From Ectocarpus siliculosus (Eukaryota; Sar; Phaeophyceae; Ectocarpales; Ectocarpaceae): DNA of 56,281 nucleotides. The translations under genes and the position numbers were made by a program. Positions 1-13,663 of this stretch are shown in pieces; positions within the stretch are counted from its first letter, which is position 1; each line of letters starts with the position of its first letter. The stretch spans positions 2,827,836 through 2,884,116 of the forward strand of contig FN649748.1 in assembly GCA_000310025.1 (NCBI GenBank). The letters run 5' to 3'. The notes under the pieces are model-generated. The model worked only from the letters and a program-made list of their open reading frames with translations, was not told the origin of the DNA and ran no database searches.

Positions 1-140
1 ACGCTGGTACTGCGTTCGAATCTGAACCCGCAAGCCTCGCTGCATGAGGATTTTTGTTGTAGCTCACCCCTACAGGGCACTCAACAGCCGTGCCTCGTCT
101 GTTGTTCCACACACCCGACACACAATGTCTCCCCCCCCAG

Positions 141-2585
141 GTGTTCGCCACCATCTTCTACGCCTCCCTCCCGCGGCGCAACATCTGGTGCTCGGCGATC
201 TTCGCCGGAGCCGCTTTCACGGACTGGCTCGACGGTTACATCGCTCGCCGGCAGGGCATCGTAACGCCGTTCGGATCCTTCCTCGACCCTGTGGCGGATA
301 AGGTGCGGCAGAAAGATAAGGGGGGTTCGCAAAAGTCCTACCCAGAGAAGGGTTGTTCGTGCATGAGGTAGACGGGTTCCCCGAGGAGAGTGAAGTTTTT
401 CTGGAAGACTTGACGCGTAAGAACCTCGCTTTTTTTTTTGTGCCGTGCAGTCTGCCGATGAAGACATTGGACGGGGGAAAGGTACTGCTGTCGTGCTTGA
501 GTTTCAAGTTTACATGGCAACGTAGGACGTAGGTGTGTAGGTTGTTTCTTTTTTGTGTGGGTGTACGACGGTGAGGGTGAGGGTATAGAAGCGCCGCAAG
601 GTCAACCGAGAGCTCTTGGGCGCACCGGGGGAATCGCCCGCAATTGGCTTCTGTGTGGTTGACCTTTTAGATGTAGCTTCAGGCTGCCGAGCGTGAAACC
701 GTGGTTCGATGTATTCCTTTGCCCTGTCACGAGTTATTCAAGGTTTGAGAGGCGAGATGCAATCATGAAACGCTGATACACGGAGTTGAGTGTTTTAGTG
801 TTGTGTGCAGTCTGTAGAAGCAGATGGGATTGGGGCTAGAGGGACGTCAGACCATGGTGCCCCTCTTTTAGCTAAATAGATACCTCCAAGATTTTTGCTC
901 GTGTCCCATCATGCCGCGCTGTGTCTTCCACCAAGAGATAGCACTACTCTCTATCGCCTGTGCGCGTATGGTGCCGGGGCGGTGTTGCCTCAGTCGATGG
1001 AAGATGTCAACAGTCGATGTAAGATGTCAAGAGCTAGGTGGCGCGCTAGGTCGCTCATCGATGTCTTGCTGCTCTGCTGCTGCTGCAACCGACCTCTTGA
1101 CGTCCCTCTGGTGTTCTTTTCCTCTGGCCTCTCACGCGGTGCTTGAAGCTGCTGGTGTCCACGGCGTTGATTCTTCTCTCGGAGCGGCTGGGACCCTGGA
1201 TGACTGTCTGCTCCGCGATTATCCTCTGCCGAGAACTAGGGGTGGGTTGGAGACATGCACACGTTGGATTAGAATCCGAATTTCTGGCAGCGTAGACCTT
1301 GCACATGGTGCCGGGAGCTTGCGTCAGTGTGGTCGGAAAGCATATTGGCTCCGAGTGTATTGCTCCTGTGGACTGTTCGCTTCTCCCGGTAGATGCAGAG
1401 TTTATCTGCCGCTTGGCGATCTGCTTATGCTACTTGTATAGCGAAGAGGGCCAATCGTCCTCAACAGGGTGCGCAGACGGTTTTTCGGAAGCTGGCCACA
1501 CGAGTTTCCTGATGCTGTGGCTTGATCAACTACTGTTGCATGCGAGGCAGCATGGTTCGATCTGCTCTTGCCCTGACCCTTCTGCGAAATTCTGGGAGGT
1601 TTCTTTCTTTCTTTCTGTGGTTTCGGGTAGCCTGCTCCAACGCAACCGGAGCGAACGAGGTGTTGCTGTTTTGAGGTTATCTGCGAACCACGCTTACTGC
1701 TGTGCATTCCTCGAAACACGTGTCTTTGGTATACTTGTCGTCGCGGCGTTGTGTTGACAGATCAGCGCTCTTCGTGAGTGGATGGCACAGCTGGGATTGA
1801 GGGAAACCGTCAAAGTGGGAAACGCCGGGAAGTGGAAAACCGCGACGCAGGCGAGAAGTACAACTCTCTTGAGAAGAAAATATCTCATTGACTTGGTTGC
1901 AGAACATCCGTCCGTCTTGCGAACCCATGGCGGCCCTAATGCGTACGTGTACATGTATGCATACTTAATGTTGTTTTTGCGTCTACTCGTACTCCACGAG
2001 GAAAGGAAGACGAGGGAAGAGGTTTTCGTTTGTTTTGGAGAGCAGGACGAACCCGAGCTCGTACATGTATGTGTCCGTGAGAAGAAGGGGTCATGCTGAA
2101 ATATCGCTGAGCGTGTGTTTCGTCCCGTTTATCCCGGAGACCAAACTTCGCAGATTTTCGTCTATTTTCTGGGTGCATCAGTCGGAGCCACGCAGGAGGG
2201 AAGGCCACACACAAATTGTTTCCCACGGTTCTGCGGCGCTTGCAGTTGATACTCTAATATTTTCACGGGCAAGAATTCAGCCGTTACGTTCACCGTGAAA
2301 AGCATTGTTGAGTTGGGTCGCCTCACGCACGCAAACGCAGGCACTGACTCCCCCCTTGCCACGCACATTCCTCTTGCTCCCGTCCCCCCCCCTCCCCCAT
2401 CCCTGAAGATGATGGCCATTACCATGCTCCTGCTCTTGGAACCGGGTGCCACGGTGACGCTTGTCAACCCCGCCACCTACATGCCCATCGCCAAGGGCCT
2501 GCTGTACGTGTCCACCGTGTTGACGGTTACATCCGGTAGCGGGTACCTCAAGGCGGCCTGGCCGGCGCTGATGGGTAAAGCGTAG
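141..2585 (+). CDS. pgsA: Phosphatidylglycerophosphate synthase (CDP-alcohol phosphatidyltransferase), last four exons
   Basis: The enzyme condenses CDP-diacylglycerol with glycerol-3-phosphate to PGP, the precursor of phosphatidylglycerol, in plastid or mitochondrial membranes. Exons: 141-302, 1149-1241, 1761-1850, 2409-2585, with a TAG stop at 2583-2585. All junctions are phase 0. Exon 1 carries the complete family motif D-x2-DG-x2-AR-x8-G-x3-D-x3-D (residues D28, D31, G32, A35, R36, G45, D49, D53 of the visible part). Later exons give the family order K-LLVSTALILL, CREL, ISALREWM, GKWKTATQ, then C-terminal membrane helices. This is the bacterial PgsA family, not the phospholipase D-like eukaryotic PGS1 family. 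The 5' end, with any transit peptide, lies left of the window. The exon 3 donor is CAG|GCGAGA, an apparent GC-AG intron; a GT donor seven bases on would add residues not expected in the family. Identity is secure; exact borders are inferred. Confidence 0.93.
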
Positions 2586-4351
2586 CGATTACGTGGATCC
2601 AGTTTGGGCCCGCACTTGAGAAAAACCTCTCATTTCAGCCGAGGCTCCTCGTATTTTGTCAACGGGGTACTGCTGTATCCCGACGGCGACGATACAGGTT
2701 TTAGTATACTGTAGGCTTGACTGAGTACCTGCTGGGTTCGTATGGTCAAGTTCATTTTTTGGAAAATTTTAGGGTCAACTTGTAGGCTACCAAGTGCGCA
2801 AGTGCGGGCCGGTTCTTCTGTAGGCCGAGAACCAAGTAGTTGTGAGGTTTCCCGATTATTACGACCTCCCTGATGACGGCGTCATCGGCAGAAAAGGGTG
2901 GAAGTATTTTCGTTTCGATGTTTGTTTGACTGCTGTGCTGACGCTTTTCTTTCGATAGTTGCATCGTGGTGGTCGAGATGCAGCAGGAAAGCAACGGCCT
3001 AGTTCTTGGGGAGAGGCTGTTCTTCGCTCAGCGGCAGTAGCTGCTCGCTGTGCGCTGTAGTTGGCTGTGGGATATTGTGATTTCCATGCCTCTTCCTGGT
3101 GCAGTTTATTTAGTATGGTGTCTTCTTGTATGTAGCCTTGTGCATTGATGTGTTGCGTGTCATGTGGGTGGTTGGAAGGTAGCAAAATGTCGAGCTTTAA
3201 AGTGGCTGCTTCTTCGGCCGGCGCATTTCTACGGATGTAAAACTGAACATGTGTCGAGTCACTTTTGGTGTGTTTTTTTTCACGTTCGTTTTCGTATGGT
3301 CGCTTGTCCCTGCTGAGTGTGCGTTAGTTGACGCACCGAAATGTTCGCATGTGCTCACGTTCCCCTTTCCTGCGTGCAAAGGTGTGGCATTTCGCATGAT
3401 CTATCCCGGTTCACGAAGATAACTCTCGAATTGTGTGTTGTGCCAGAGTAATCCCGTGCCCCCGCCCATCAGTGAGCAATCTACGCGCACATCTGACTAC
3501 CTCAACAAACTTCAGCTTTATGGTGTACTTGCGTCCTCTTTCGCTCGCGAACTCTGTTGAATATGGGCTCTCCGCCACACACAGGACTGATATACTGCTA
3601 CCTTGACTGTGGACGTTGTGGCGAATGCTCGTGCATGTGTGCCATAAAAAACGCCGAGCTTGCACGAGAAGTAGGAAGAAATAAGAGGCGCACCCTTCTT
3701 GGGTGGACACAGAACGACTCTGTGCTGAAGTTTTCTTCATTCGGAAGAAACAAGATGCGCGCATCCCTTTGCGGATGCAACACACGGTACTGAGTCGACA
3801 GTTGCACAAACAATACCTTCACGAAAAGCAAAAAGAAATACAGTTCCATCCGCCATCGTGCGGGGACTCTCGCGTACTTGACAGACGTCGTTATGGACGC
3901 GCAGACGGTCGTCAGCAAGGAAGGAAAGCCCTTTGCGAATGGGATCGAAAATCAATATTGACCAACCTCCTTTCCAAATCGTCTCTACGAACATGACACT
4001 GCACTATGAAAGCCCTGCGAAAACACTGCACATTTTACAGTTGGCCGGCATGCCGAAATATCATGCACCGTGTGGTACTGCGTGCCACCAGAGGAAGATA
4101 AGCACCCAAATGCCTGTGTGCCAGATATGCCCTACACGACTAGCGACTCAACCCAACAACGCTTGGGACCATTCGCCAAAAAGTTCCTTTCATCTGTTCC
4201 TACAACGGCAACCGAAAGGATACAACGATCGCAAGACACCATCGAAACAACAAGAGGCTATGACATCTAAATATCCTTCGCGCAAATTTTGGCTGCCACT
4301 GGCCACCGAAATACTTCCATCATCTTCCTACTTCCGTAGTACATCCGAAGA
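2586..4351. other. Stretch without recognised gene
   Basis: This follows the PGP synthase stop and must hold its 3' UTR. Open frames here are short and overlap on both strands, and none shows a domain or paired splice sites that I could defend. No obvious tandem repeat. Confidence 0.5.
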
Positions 4352-4490
4352 GAAAGCGTACGACCGCCAGATATCACAGGCTAGAAAACAGGACAGCCAA
4401 ATCCTTTGCAAAAGTCGAGTATTGCGACAGTTGCCAAGGATTTGGCTTTCCTGTTGTTCAGCCTGTGGTATCTGATGATCGTTCGCTTTA
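4352..4490. repeat. Long imperfect hairpin (inverted repeat), possible small-RNA precursor or foldback element
   Basis: The left arm (about 4352-4411, starting GAAAGCGTACGACCGCCAG) is the near reverse complement of the right arm (about 4430-4490, ending GATCGTTCGCTTTA). Roughly 50 of 60 positions pair, around an 18-base loop. The best block pairs CAGCCAAATCCTT with AAGGATTTGGCTT. Arm length and scattered mismatches fit a pri-miRNA-like stem or a small foldback transposon remnant. No flanking target duplication was seen. The transcribed strand is unknown. Confidence 0.6.
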
Positions 4491-7400
4491 TTGTTGGCAA
4501 GCTTTTCTAAAGCGGAAGTCGAGCACGCCCTACATGAGGGAGGGCCAAGACCTCGACCGTGCATCAAACCGCCTTTTCCCAGAAAATATACACGACATCA
4601 CATAAGGACAGTCCCCCTTGAGCGACAGACATTAGAAGGCAATCGACACCGAAACTGAGATCCATCCGCACGAACTACCCTTTATCTCCCTACAAAGGCG
4701 CAAGGACAGCGCACACCCGCGCCGGACACCGAATGTTAATGTTCCGACACCAAGTTCGTAGTGTCCCGAAACCTTCGCAACACCTAACACAAATCCCAGC
4801 GTTGCGAAGGACTGTCAACATGTTGTGAACGTACGAATCAAACGACATGTCCTGGAACTCTCGACAAGAAGGTTCCAACGCCATTTTGGATCCACCACCC
4901 TCGTGTTTTGGGGCAACCGAGCTTTGAAAATGGGCCCAGGGCGTGTGATATCTTCAGTCACCCACGGTACTAGGCTAGGCTCGCGCCAATGGACGCCAAC
5001 CAAGGCTTGCGGGAGAACACGGACGGAAGTATATGGCGGGGGGCAGAAATCTAAAAAGTCACCCTCGTCCCGTCCATGGCACGGAAATCCATCGCTACGC
5101 TGCGCGTGCGCTTTCACGATGCCTACATATCAAGCGATTTGTGCTTCCAAACCAACTGCTTGCCGCAGGGTCCCCTCAGTCCGTCCGATGACGTCCCCCG
5201 CTTCCCCTGGTTTTACAGCTACGTTTTAATGGTTTCCACACCGAAGCCGCGTTGTACACGACAAACTCCTGTGAGGGGGAGGGGGGGGACTGCAACCACA
5301 TCCACAGGAAACCAAGGCAAAAACATTTCAAACACCCCGTTTGCGCAAAATACCTCCCAGCTTCGCTACCGCTGAAGGGTTGAGGCAAAGGTGCCAGACT
5401 GGAAAATGCTGGACATGGTGTTTGGGCGCGAGGTAGCCTTTGAAGCGGAAATCAAACCATCAGACTAGTCGTTCGGACCTCACGACAAACATTCTCAGCA
5501 GCCAGAACCTACTACATATTCTAGAAAAGGCTAGTATAGCAAGGCAAGAAAAAGCGCTGAAAGCGAGCCGCCAAAAGACAGCGCTGCGACGGGACCATCC
5601 CGCATCGAATAGACACGGAAGCCGGCATCGTGCCATCATCTTCATCCTCCTCAAGTGAGCTTGTAGCACGGCCCATACCGCTGTCCGGTCCGTGGCGTCT
5701 CTGCGGGGGAATAGTTTGTTCCGTGTGGGTCAAGAAAACAAAACAGAGGGAGGGGATCAGGACATCGTCGGAAAGGGAAACAACAATGTTTTCAGGGCTC
5801 AATAGAAACAGTGGCTTTCCCAAGCGGCACCAAGGACGATCACCACTGTTCTTATTGGATGAAGGAGAAGAGATGGAGGGGGCAAGGGGGAGATGCTTAT
5901 CTCTGCCAACCAAGCGATCATTCTTTCCGAAAAAATAGTTTTCGTTGGGGGAGTCACAGGGTTTGAGAAGCAGCAGACTCGAATGCGACCAAACTTCGTG
6001 GACAATCAAGAAACACCCGGCGAACACGATGCCCAACTAATATTTTTGGGGCGCACATGTGTGTGTACAGCAGCAAAAACAGCAAAGGGTTGAGACGTTC
6101 TGAGAGTGCAGGTCAGTGTAACTATGACATATAGCCCGGCATCGTCCCGTGGCCCAGGAACTGGGCCAAGATAGGACTCCAGGATGATTCGTTGTAATCA
6201 TCCCTGCACTCTCTGTCGCCCACCACATCGAAAGCAAAAAAAAAGAAGACAGAAAACAGGTATAGCGATGTTATTTTGTTTTTTTTTTTATTTGCAAACG
6301 CATGACTTCGTGGCCGAAACGAGACCGCAAAATAAACGCAGAAAAATTTTAACCACAGCTTGGTCGGTGACGGAGGAAACGTGTCCAAAAAAGCCAGCGT
6401 TGGTTTCCAGCGCCAAAGACAATCCATGACATACAACACAACGTAACCGCCGTGGAACGCCGTCGCGTATTCATACGTTCGCCCACGTCGAATCTGGGGT
6501 AACAAAAATGCAACTGCCGGGTCACGCTTCTCGAGTCCAGGGCACCGACCCGAAGGCAAAAGAGCAGAGAGAGAAAACAACGCTTGCTACGATAGCCCGG
6601 TTTCCAAGAGCGCGTGCGATATCAGATAGACCGGGGTCAGCGAACTTTAAAGACTGTAGTTTTTCGTATGTCACCACAGAAAGTATGAACAAAATCGTCA
6701 TCATCCCCCAGGCTTGGGCTCTCGCATCAACGCAATCTTCTCTCGTTTACGCCAACACGCAGACCCTACAGAGGTCCCAGATCAGGGCTTTTAGCAGCAC
6801 GTTTTGCTTTCAACTTTGGTCAGCCGTAGGCGCGGTCGACAAAATTAAGGAGCACAATCTACCTACAACACATTCAGGGACCGCAGGTTGGAGTTGGTTA
6901 GGTTGCCGAGAGCGAGAGAGAGAGATAGTTCCGTTAGACCTTTTCCCCCTCTCGACGTATTTCCATTCCCTTTAACTTCCAAGACATTGGGCGTGGGCGC
7001 CAAGAACTCGGCAGTTTACAGTTGCCGCTTTCGGACTCAAGTGGAACGCGTTGGGCGTCTGCCAAAAAAGGCGACTACACCTTCCAAATGGTGTCTTCAT
7101 AAAGCAAGCCGAACAAATACAAATCATCATGGCCTACGCGAATTCTTTCGTACAAGCGCCGGCGTTGGCACAGAGATGTATTCGATGTCACGCAGTGAGC
7201 ACTACAAAATTGGCATACAAATTCCGGCAGTGAAGCAAATTACCCCGGACCTTTCACCCGTGGATGCAGGAATAAAATCGCAGTAGAAATGCGAGATGAC
7301 AGATGAGAAACCTCTGTGTAACTGGCAAGTATACTTACTCTGCCTTGCGTTTTGAGAGAAGCAGCGAGTAATCAGAAGGTGAAATGTGGACAACCTTGAG

Positions 7401-10400
7401 CGCAGACGACCTCACCCAAATCGTGAGCAGTGGCTGCTTGTGGGTACAACCTTGCACCCTTACGAACGTGCAACGGTTCGAGTTGTCTACGGCGGTGTGT
7501 GTTGGATGCTGCTGTAGTCAACCTGTAAGAGGTGTGTGTGACATTGCGTCTTGAGATCGTGAACAGGCGCCTTGGCTCATTCGAGCGCGTCTCACCATTG
7601 CTCGTTGGAGCGGTATGACGGGTAAACGGCTAAGTTTTTGCTGGAGTATAATCATAACCACAGCGCCTGTATGTACAAGTACAGAGTATTACGCAACGCC
7701 AACGAGCAAGCGGCCGCATGGGCTGCCGCGCTGATGTCCACACAAAAAAAAGGTGCTGGATTTCAAAAAAACTTCCGTACGACAGCAACAAGGAAGGCGA
7801 CAGCGAGGGGTAAGATGCGAGTTGGAGAGCAATCACCTGTTTGTCGCTACTGCCGCATCTCTAGGGCCGGGCTCTCTCACTCAAGATCGGTCCTCTCCCA
7901 CATGCTTCAGTATCGTGTGGTTGCCACCCATCGAAGCAGGTTTGATTGGAGATGCTGCGCCTGGCGGCGTTTGACAGGCCCTCTACCACGTTGCTATTGC
8001 CAGGAAATCTGTCGCCGTCTCCGGCATCGACGTCGTGTTACCACCGCAAGCCTCTCCATGGATGTATCGGGCAGGGAGAGAGAGGAGAGAGAGGGAAGTG
8101 TTGGGTAGGCTGTGCGTGTTGTGTGGTGGGAACGTCGTGCGGCGGAATAGCCTTGGTTGGGTTTGTTTTGGAATCGCGAGGCGTGTGCCAACATGTTCCG
8201 GTTCGAGACGGTGACGGTTTCATCTTCCTGCTGTGGGGTGTGACTCTTGAGAGTCGAGGAACAAGTTCACGCTCGTCTCTCGCGATCGAATGCCCCCTAT
8301 TACGAAACATCTATATATCCAACCTTCAATGTATCGCTGATGATTACTTTCACGCCATGCATCCCTATGAGATCGCTGTCCAAATGTGTTTGAGGTCGGC
8401 GTCCATTGTTGACCCCCGAGCGGTGGCACAGCAGCGAGTGGCACAGCAGTGGGTCTGGTTGACGACGAAGAAAGACATTATCGTTGTCGTTTCCCCTGTG
8501 GTGTAAGGTGTCTCTGCACCAAAGTTGAGCCGATTGCCAAGGTCGAGCCAATTGGCATCCGCTTTCACAAGTGTTTTTCCTACATACTACAAGGCCTTGC
8601 TTCTTTGAACCCAAGAGTTCCGAGGCGGCGTCACACAACAAAACTGAGTCTGTGCCGCGAAGAAGTGTTTCAGTCATTCACTCCCTGTCACGTGGACAAA
8701 CGACAGAATGCTCTCCCTCTCTCCACTTCAAGTAGTACACCTCGCCGTTGGAGACTTTACAAACAGGAGGTTGCCTATGTACTTTATGGTACGTATACAA
8801 ATGTATAGTGAATCCACATCACCATTAAAATCCTGTATAGACTAGGCCAGATATTTCAAAGTTCATGTGTACATCAAACGTCACGGAAGGATATTTACAC
8901 TCTGAGTGTGTTCCTAGAAAAGTTCTCGTAGATAATAATTGATGTGCACTCTATTGTGCGTCCATCATTGAAGAAAACAGAGCAAACACGGATGGGTAAG
9001 TGCTTGATTGGTGACGGTTGATGAAAAAACAGCGAGAAGGTTGAGGTGTTTGGCCGCATGGCGGGTATACAAGCTCACGAGGGGGTTCGCTGTAGCTGCC
9101 AAGGTACACATGGCGACACATGGTACATATGGCGGCACACGCCAGAAGCTGGTCGATTAGGCATCCCGTCAATACCAGGAACAACAGGAGCTGACGTGCT
9201 GATGGCACAATGTGAGACGGTAGCCATTGTCGCTGGTACAGCAAGTTCGTGAACGAAAGGAAGCTCCTTGTCTGCGGACGTAAAACTAGCTTCAATCCCA
9301 CAACAAGACGCGTTCCCCTTGTACAGAGTGGTGCTTACCACCAATAGCACGGGTAGGCACGCACGAGATTGTGGCAGTACGTTCCTACCGCGATACGAGT
9401 CCCCAAAATTGCGCGGTTGGTGTTTCATATGCGTTCCGGTCGGAATTGTTCTTCAGACTACAGCAGCACGGGCCCGCAATTAATTAAGAAAGGCTCCATT
9501 AAGAAAATATGGCTCAACTTTTTACGAACAATACAAGAAGAAAAAAGGACGATGAACACAGCTCATTCTCGGCCACAACATAGCAAACGTCCCAATAAGA
9601 AAAACGATCGTTCGATAACCCCCAATACATAACCAAGGGTTGCTGGGGGAGCGTGTCCAAAGCAAGAAACGTGCCGCTCCTTCCGTGCTCCCACCCACCC
9701 CGTACCTAGCTGAACAGTAGTGTTTTTCGTAGGGGGGAAGAGTGGTTATTGTCGCGTGCCCCCCCGGCTCCGCGCTAGCTACTCCGCGCCTCCGCGGGCT
9801 GCTTTACCCACTGCTTCATTTTTTATACGTAGCCAGAAATATGATCAGGAATAAAATAATCGGGAGGATGCAACAGTCCAAAGGAATAAGAAATGCCTTT
9901 AAAGAAAATGGACGATTTCGGCTGGCCCTTCGACCCAAAACAAGGGATTGAGCCTCGACCCGAATTTGACGTTTCTTATCTCCGGGCCCGTGCTGTACTG
10001 CTGCACCTCTGTTCAGGCCTTCGAAGCTCCAGGACGCCCAAGCAAGAATCCTCGTCTCTCGGGACGAGCAGATCAAAACACTAAATCGACTCCGGAGGGC
10101 GGAGAATCACCGACGGGAGGGACTCCAGCAATCCATCGAAGCCAAAAATAACCTCGCGGAGAGGATTAAAGCAACGAAAAGCATCAACTCCAAGACAGCA
10201 GTTTCTTCGAGATTGAGGTGCGACGTGAGGCCTGCGCCGTCCGGCGAAACGTTTGCATACAACTCGCTACCGTACACCGCAAGCGCAGTAACCAGATGTG
10301 GACTGCCCGCCTAATATGTTTCTTTGTGCTAATGATGCCATTGTCTTCCATTCGAAGGCATCGCGTGGACAAAAACGATTGACTGACGGTGTCGTACTGT

Positions 10401-11392
10401 AGTCATCAGGAGTAGCGCCGTGTCTGTCGAGCATGGAACCATGACACGGGAGAGTCGTATTGTCAATCTCGAAAATTGTGAGGTTTTCGCCGTTAGCCTT
10501 TGAGAACGTCGTCGGTTCCTGGCCTACGTTGCTGACAATCTCACTGGTGGTGTATTCCGCTCGCAACGAGGTATTTTGTATACGCCCCGCCCCCAAACGC
10601 GCACTCGCCGATTCCTTAGCTACAGTACTGCCCTGTGAATGTAGCTATGCCGATGCCGTGCGCATCATGCAAGCCATCCTCCTCATTGCGACGAGAGCGC
10701 AACACGGGCGAACGAACTTAAACGGAGTTGCCTCCATGACTTGAACCATAGGTTCCACGAGTTACCAACCTTTGGAACGAGAGCTGCCTGAAAAACTCTT
10801 CTCGGCAACTGTGTGGCTACGCTCACCGAGCGTTTTTTTTCACCTTGGCTTTCGCCAAACAGATGGGCGAGAGAAAAAGACGCTATTCGGGACAACCCGG
10901 AAGCATGGGCGTCACTTCACGCAGCAGGAACAAAGATTATCACCCAAGACAGCAGCACCAGCACCACCACCAGCAACAGAACGATGAGCCGCTGGCAAAA
11001 CAGATCTTTCAGCATCGACGTCGGCTGCGACTCCCTCGTGTTTCCGTTGAATCAGCCCAAGTTGCGATCGCCACCATCACCTCTGTCGCCAGAGCTGATC
11101 TCACAACCTCCTGGGCCCCGCCACAAAATCTTCGACGATTCCGGCCAAGGCTTTCACGATTTACCGTCTGATCGACTCGAACCTTGCGCCGGTTCGTCCA
11201 AGATTAACATTGAGCAGCCTCATCGGCTGCGGCAGCCGCTGCGAAAGCTTGTGGAGCTCGGCGACGGTGGCAATGCCAACGGCCGGGCACCCCGTACCGC
11301 ACCTGCTCACCTCTTCTGTGGAAGAATCTCCGACGCGGAAACGGGGGAACCCTTGGAGTTGAGGCGGCGCCGGTGGAAGTTTCCGGAGCCAG
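4491..11392. other. Long gene-poor stretch
   Basis: I recognise no conserved protein here. Many open frames overlap on both strands, most under 190 codons, without consistent splice borders. Two have protein-like composition but no known domain: minus 4815-5117 and minus 10267-10596. Plus-strand frames at 10813-11490 run into the next gene and could include its upstream exons. AT-rich low-complexity patches lie near 6240-6300 and 9480-9600. Confidence 0.45.
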
Positions 11393-13325
11393 GTGGACGT
11401 GCGAGTACCGCCGGACCACCAGGTGACGGCGCAGGAGCTGTGGATCGTCCGGGTTTACGAGGAGAATTCGCCGCCTCAGGTGAGTGTTAGGGTAAGCGTC
11501 AAGGGTAGGGCAATGGGTGTCCTGCTCGCGCCGACTGAGCAGCCCCAACGTCTATTCTCAAGACCATCGATCACCCTGCGCCACAAAATGCCGCATGTGT
11601 GAAAACCCGTCAGGTCGTGAAAGCTCTTTGGCCTATTCGGTAGAACGTGGCGGGTGGATAGGTCTTTGGTGCGGCGAGAAGGAATCTGACGAGGAGCGGG
11701 AGGGGCAGACGTCGACCTCTATCCCTTGCGATCCAGACCGGGTGAAGATTTCACAGGCCGAGCATCGCGTGCGTGGTGGTGTTGGGAGGAGGTACCGCAG
11801 CGGAGTCGAGGCGCGGTGGCACGACAAGGAGGGAGAAGGAACAGAGCGACCTGGTGGCGGTGATGTCCTCACGCCGCACTACGACTACCACTACCACTCC
11901 AATTCCGACAGCGAGGGGGACAACGACGACTTATGTGGCACCCTCCGCGGTCGTCCCCGCTTGCCGAGCACCACGGAAACGAAGGCCAGGACGGTATTTC
12001 CCGATAAAAACGGGGGCGGGTCCAACCAGAAGCACACGTCGACGTCGCCGCCGACCGTGCGACGAAGGAAGAGGCCGTACACAACCGGGGGTGGTTCTTC
12101 TTCACCCGCTGCCAACAATCAACGCGGCGGTGGAGGTGGCAGCAGCACGAGCAGTGTGACGTTTGCGACAGACACGCTGAACCACCCGAGCCACCAAGAG
12201 CCCGCCACGCCCCGCTCAACGAAACGGGCAATGTCACCGTTTTGGGTACCGCCCCCGCAGGAGCCGCCATTGCGTTGTCGCGAATTAGCCAAGATGACCT
12301 CAGCGTTGGCAGCAGGGTGGCCGGGTGGCACGGCTGAAAATGAAAGCGGAGGTGACGACCGTGGAGGTGGGAAGAGTGGGAACAGTTGCCCATCGCTAGA
12401 GGGAGGCAGCCACAAGTCGTCACCGGTCCGCAAGCGCGAGAGCAACTGGCCGATCGAGAGCAGCGAAGACGCGATGGCGACGTTCTCGTCGGCGGCAGGC
12501 ACGGCTCAAGAGGACGAGCGTGTTCGTCGAACCATGTTGCAAGCGCAAGAAATGAGGGACCGCTATTTCAGGTGTGTCTCTACCGCGGGCAGTCCACCAA
12601 GCTGCTTGACCACCCACTCGTTGACCACTTGTACGGGTGGGTACACATCGGACTACACAGTCAGGTCAATGGGTCCCTCCTTTACCACCCGGTGATGATC
12701 ATCCGCTACCCTGCTCCTGCACGAGCCCCGCCACCCCTCCCTTACTGATCGCGCCCTCTGTATGCCTCCCATGCCGCAGTCAAATTCGGCAAATAATCAT
12801 GGACGAATGCGCGGAGGAAGCGTGCCGAGCCGCCGCGCTTGAAAAGGCCGGCGGACACCCGCTCCGGTCGAGACGCCTCCAGCTGCAGCACGAGCGAGAG
12901 CGGCAGGAAAAGCGCACCCTCATCAACTGGATACGTAAAGACACAGAGGTAACGTTCGCGTTGTGGTGCTTGGGTGACGATGTTCAAGTGCAACCCTGCT
13001 AGCGCCAGCTTGTCTGGAGAGTTGGCTGCGTGAGGGATGCTGCTGGTGTCCCCGTGCATTTCGACACAATGCTGTTTGACAGCTCCGCCTGTTTTCAAAG
13101 CCCGCACCGTGTGATTGGCCTACGAATAGACTTTTCTGTACTTGACTCTCTTAACTGACCTCGGTTTGTCTGTTATTGGTTCCCCCCTGCCACATTGGCT
13201 TTTTCACGCGTTACTAATCGCACTGTAATGGGAACTCCATCGCATTCGCCAACCATCGGGGGTATTTCCGGCCGCCGCAGCTTATCGTGGTCCAGAAGAT
13301 GGCGGCGCTTGGGCTCATCCGGTAG
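11393..13325 (+). CDS. Hypothetical disordered protein with coiled-coil C-terminus (3' exons)
   Basis: Proposed exons are 11393-11479, 11757-12571, 12780-12948 and 13281-13325, with a TAG stop at 13323-13325. Phases agree at every junction (0, 2, 0). The large exon encodes a Ser/Gly/Thr/Arg-rich, probably disordered region. It ends in a charged helix that crosses the junction into CAEEACRAAALEK and an Arg/Glu/Gln-rich stretch (LQLQHERERQEKRT), which I read as a coiled coil. The last exon adds only LIVVQKMAALGLIR. The reading frame of the big exon stays open upstream to 11517, so the first listed intron is less certain. Further exons may lie in 10813-11390, where an overlapping frame contains CGRISDAETGEPLELRRR. 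I do not recognise the family. The three 3' exons are well supported. Confidence 0.6.
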
Positions 13326-13663
13326 TGGTTGTGGTGCGGTGGCCGTGATTTTACCGCGTAAATGATGCCGCGCTGGTCGTTTTCTTTCAACCTGAATCTT
13401 GCGTCAATGTGTGACTATGGCCAGAATCTAGAGCACGTTCCGGTCCTCCCTAGCCACGAAGGCCCCAGGAAATACGAGCAAAGTTTATTCAATCTTTTTC
13501 AAGCAAATTTCCGGATAGTGAAAAAAAAAATCCTTCAGTGACGCCATCCAGAGCGTCGGTCCGTATTCAACCAGGGCATACAATTGTGTATGAGGATGTG
13601 TGGCTCCAGGTGCCGTACATGGTGTGGACCGAGCTGCGCGACCTAACCCCTACACCACCGACG
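13326..13663. other. Noncoding flank downstream of the coiled-coil gene
   Basis: 3' flanking sequence with an A-rich run near 13520. No gene recognised. Confidence 0.5.

Noticed and set aside
3933-4475. 180-codon plus-strand frame
   Set aside because: It spans the hairpin arm, lacks a recognisable domain, and has equally open frames on the other strand.
10267-10596. Minus-strand frame with protein-like composition
   Set aside because: No domain recognised, no splice partner, and no extension. Kept only as a remark in the gene-poor stretch.
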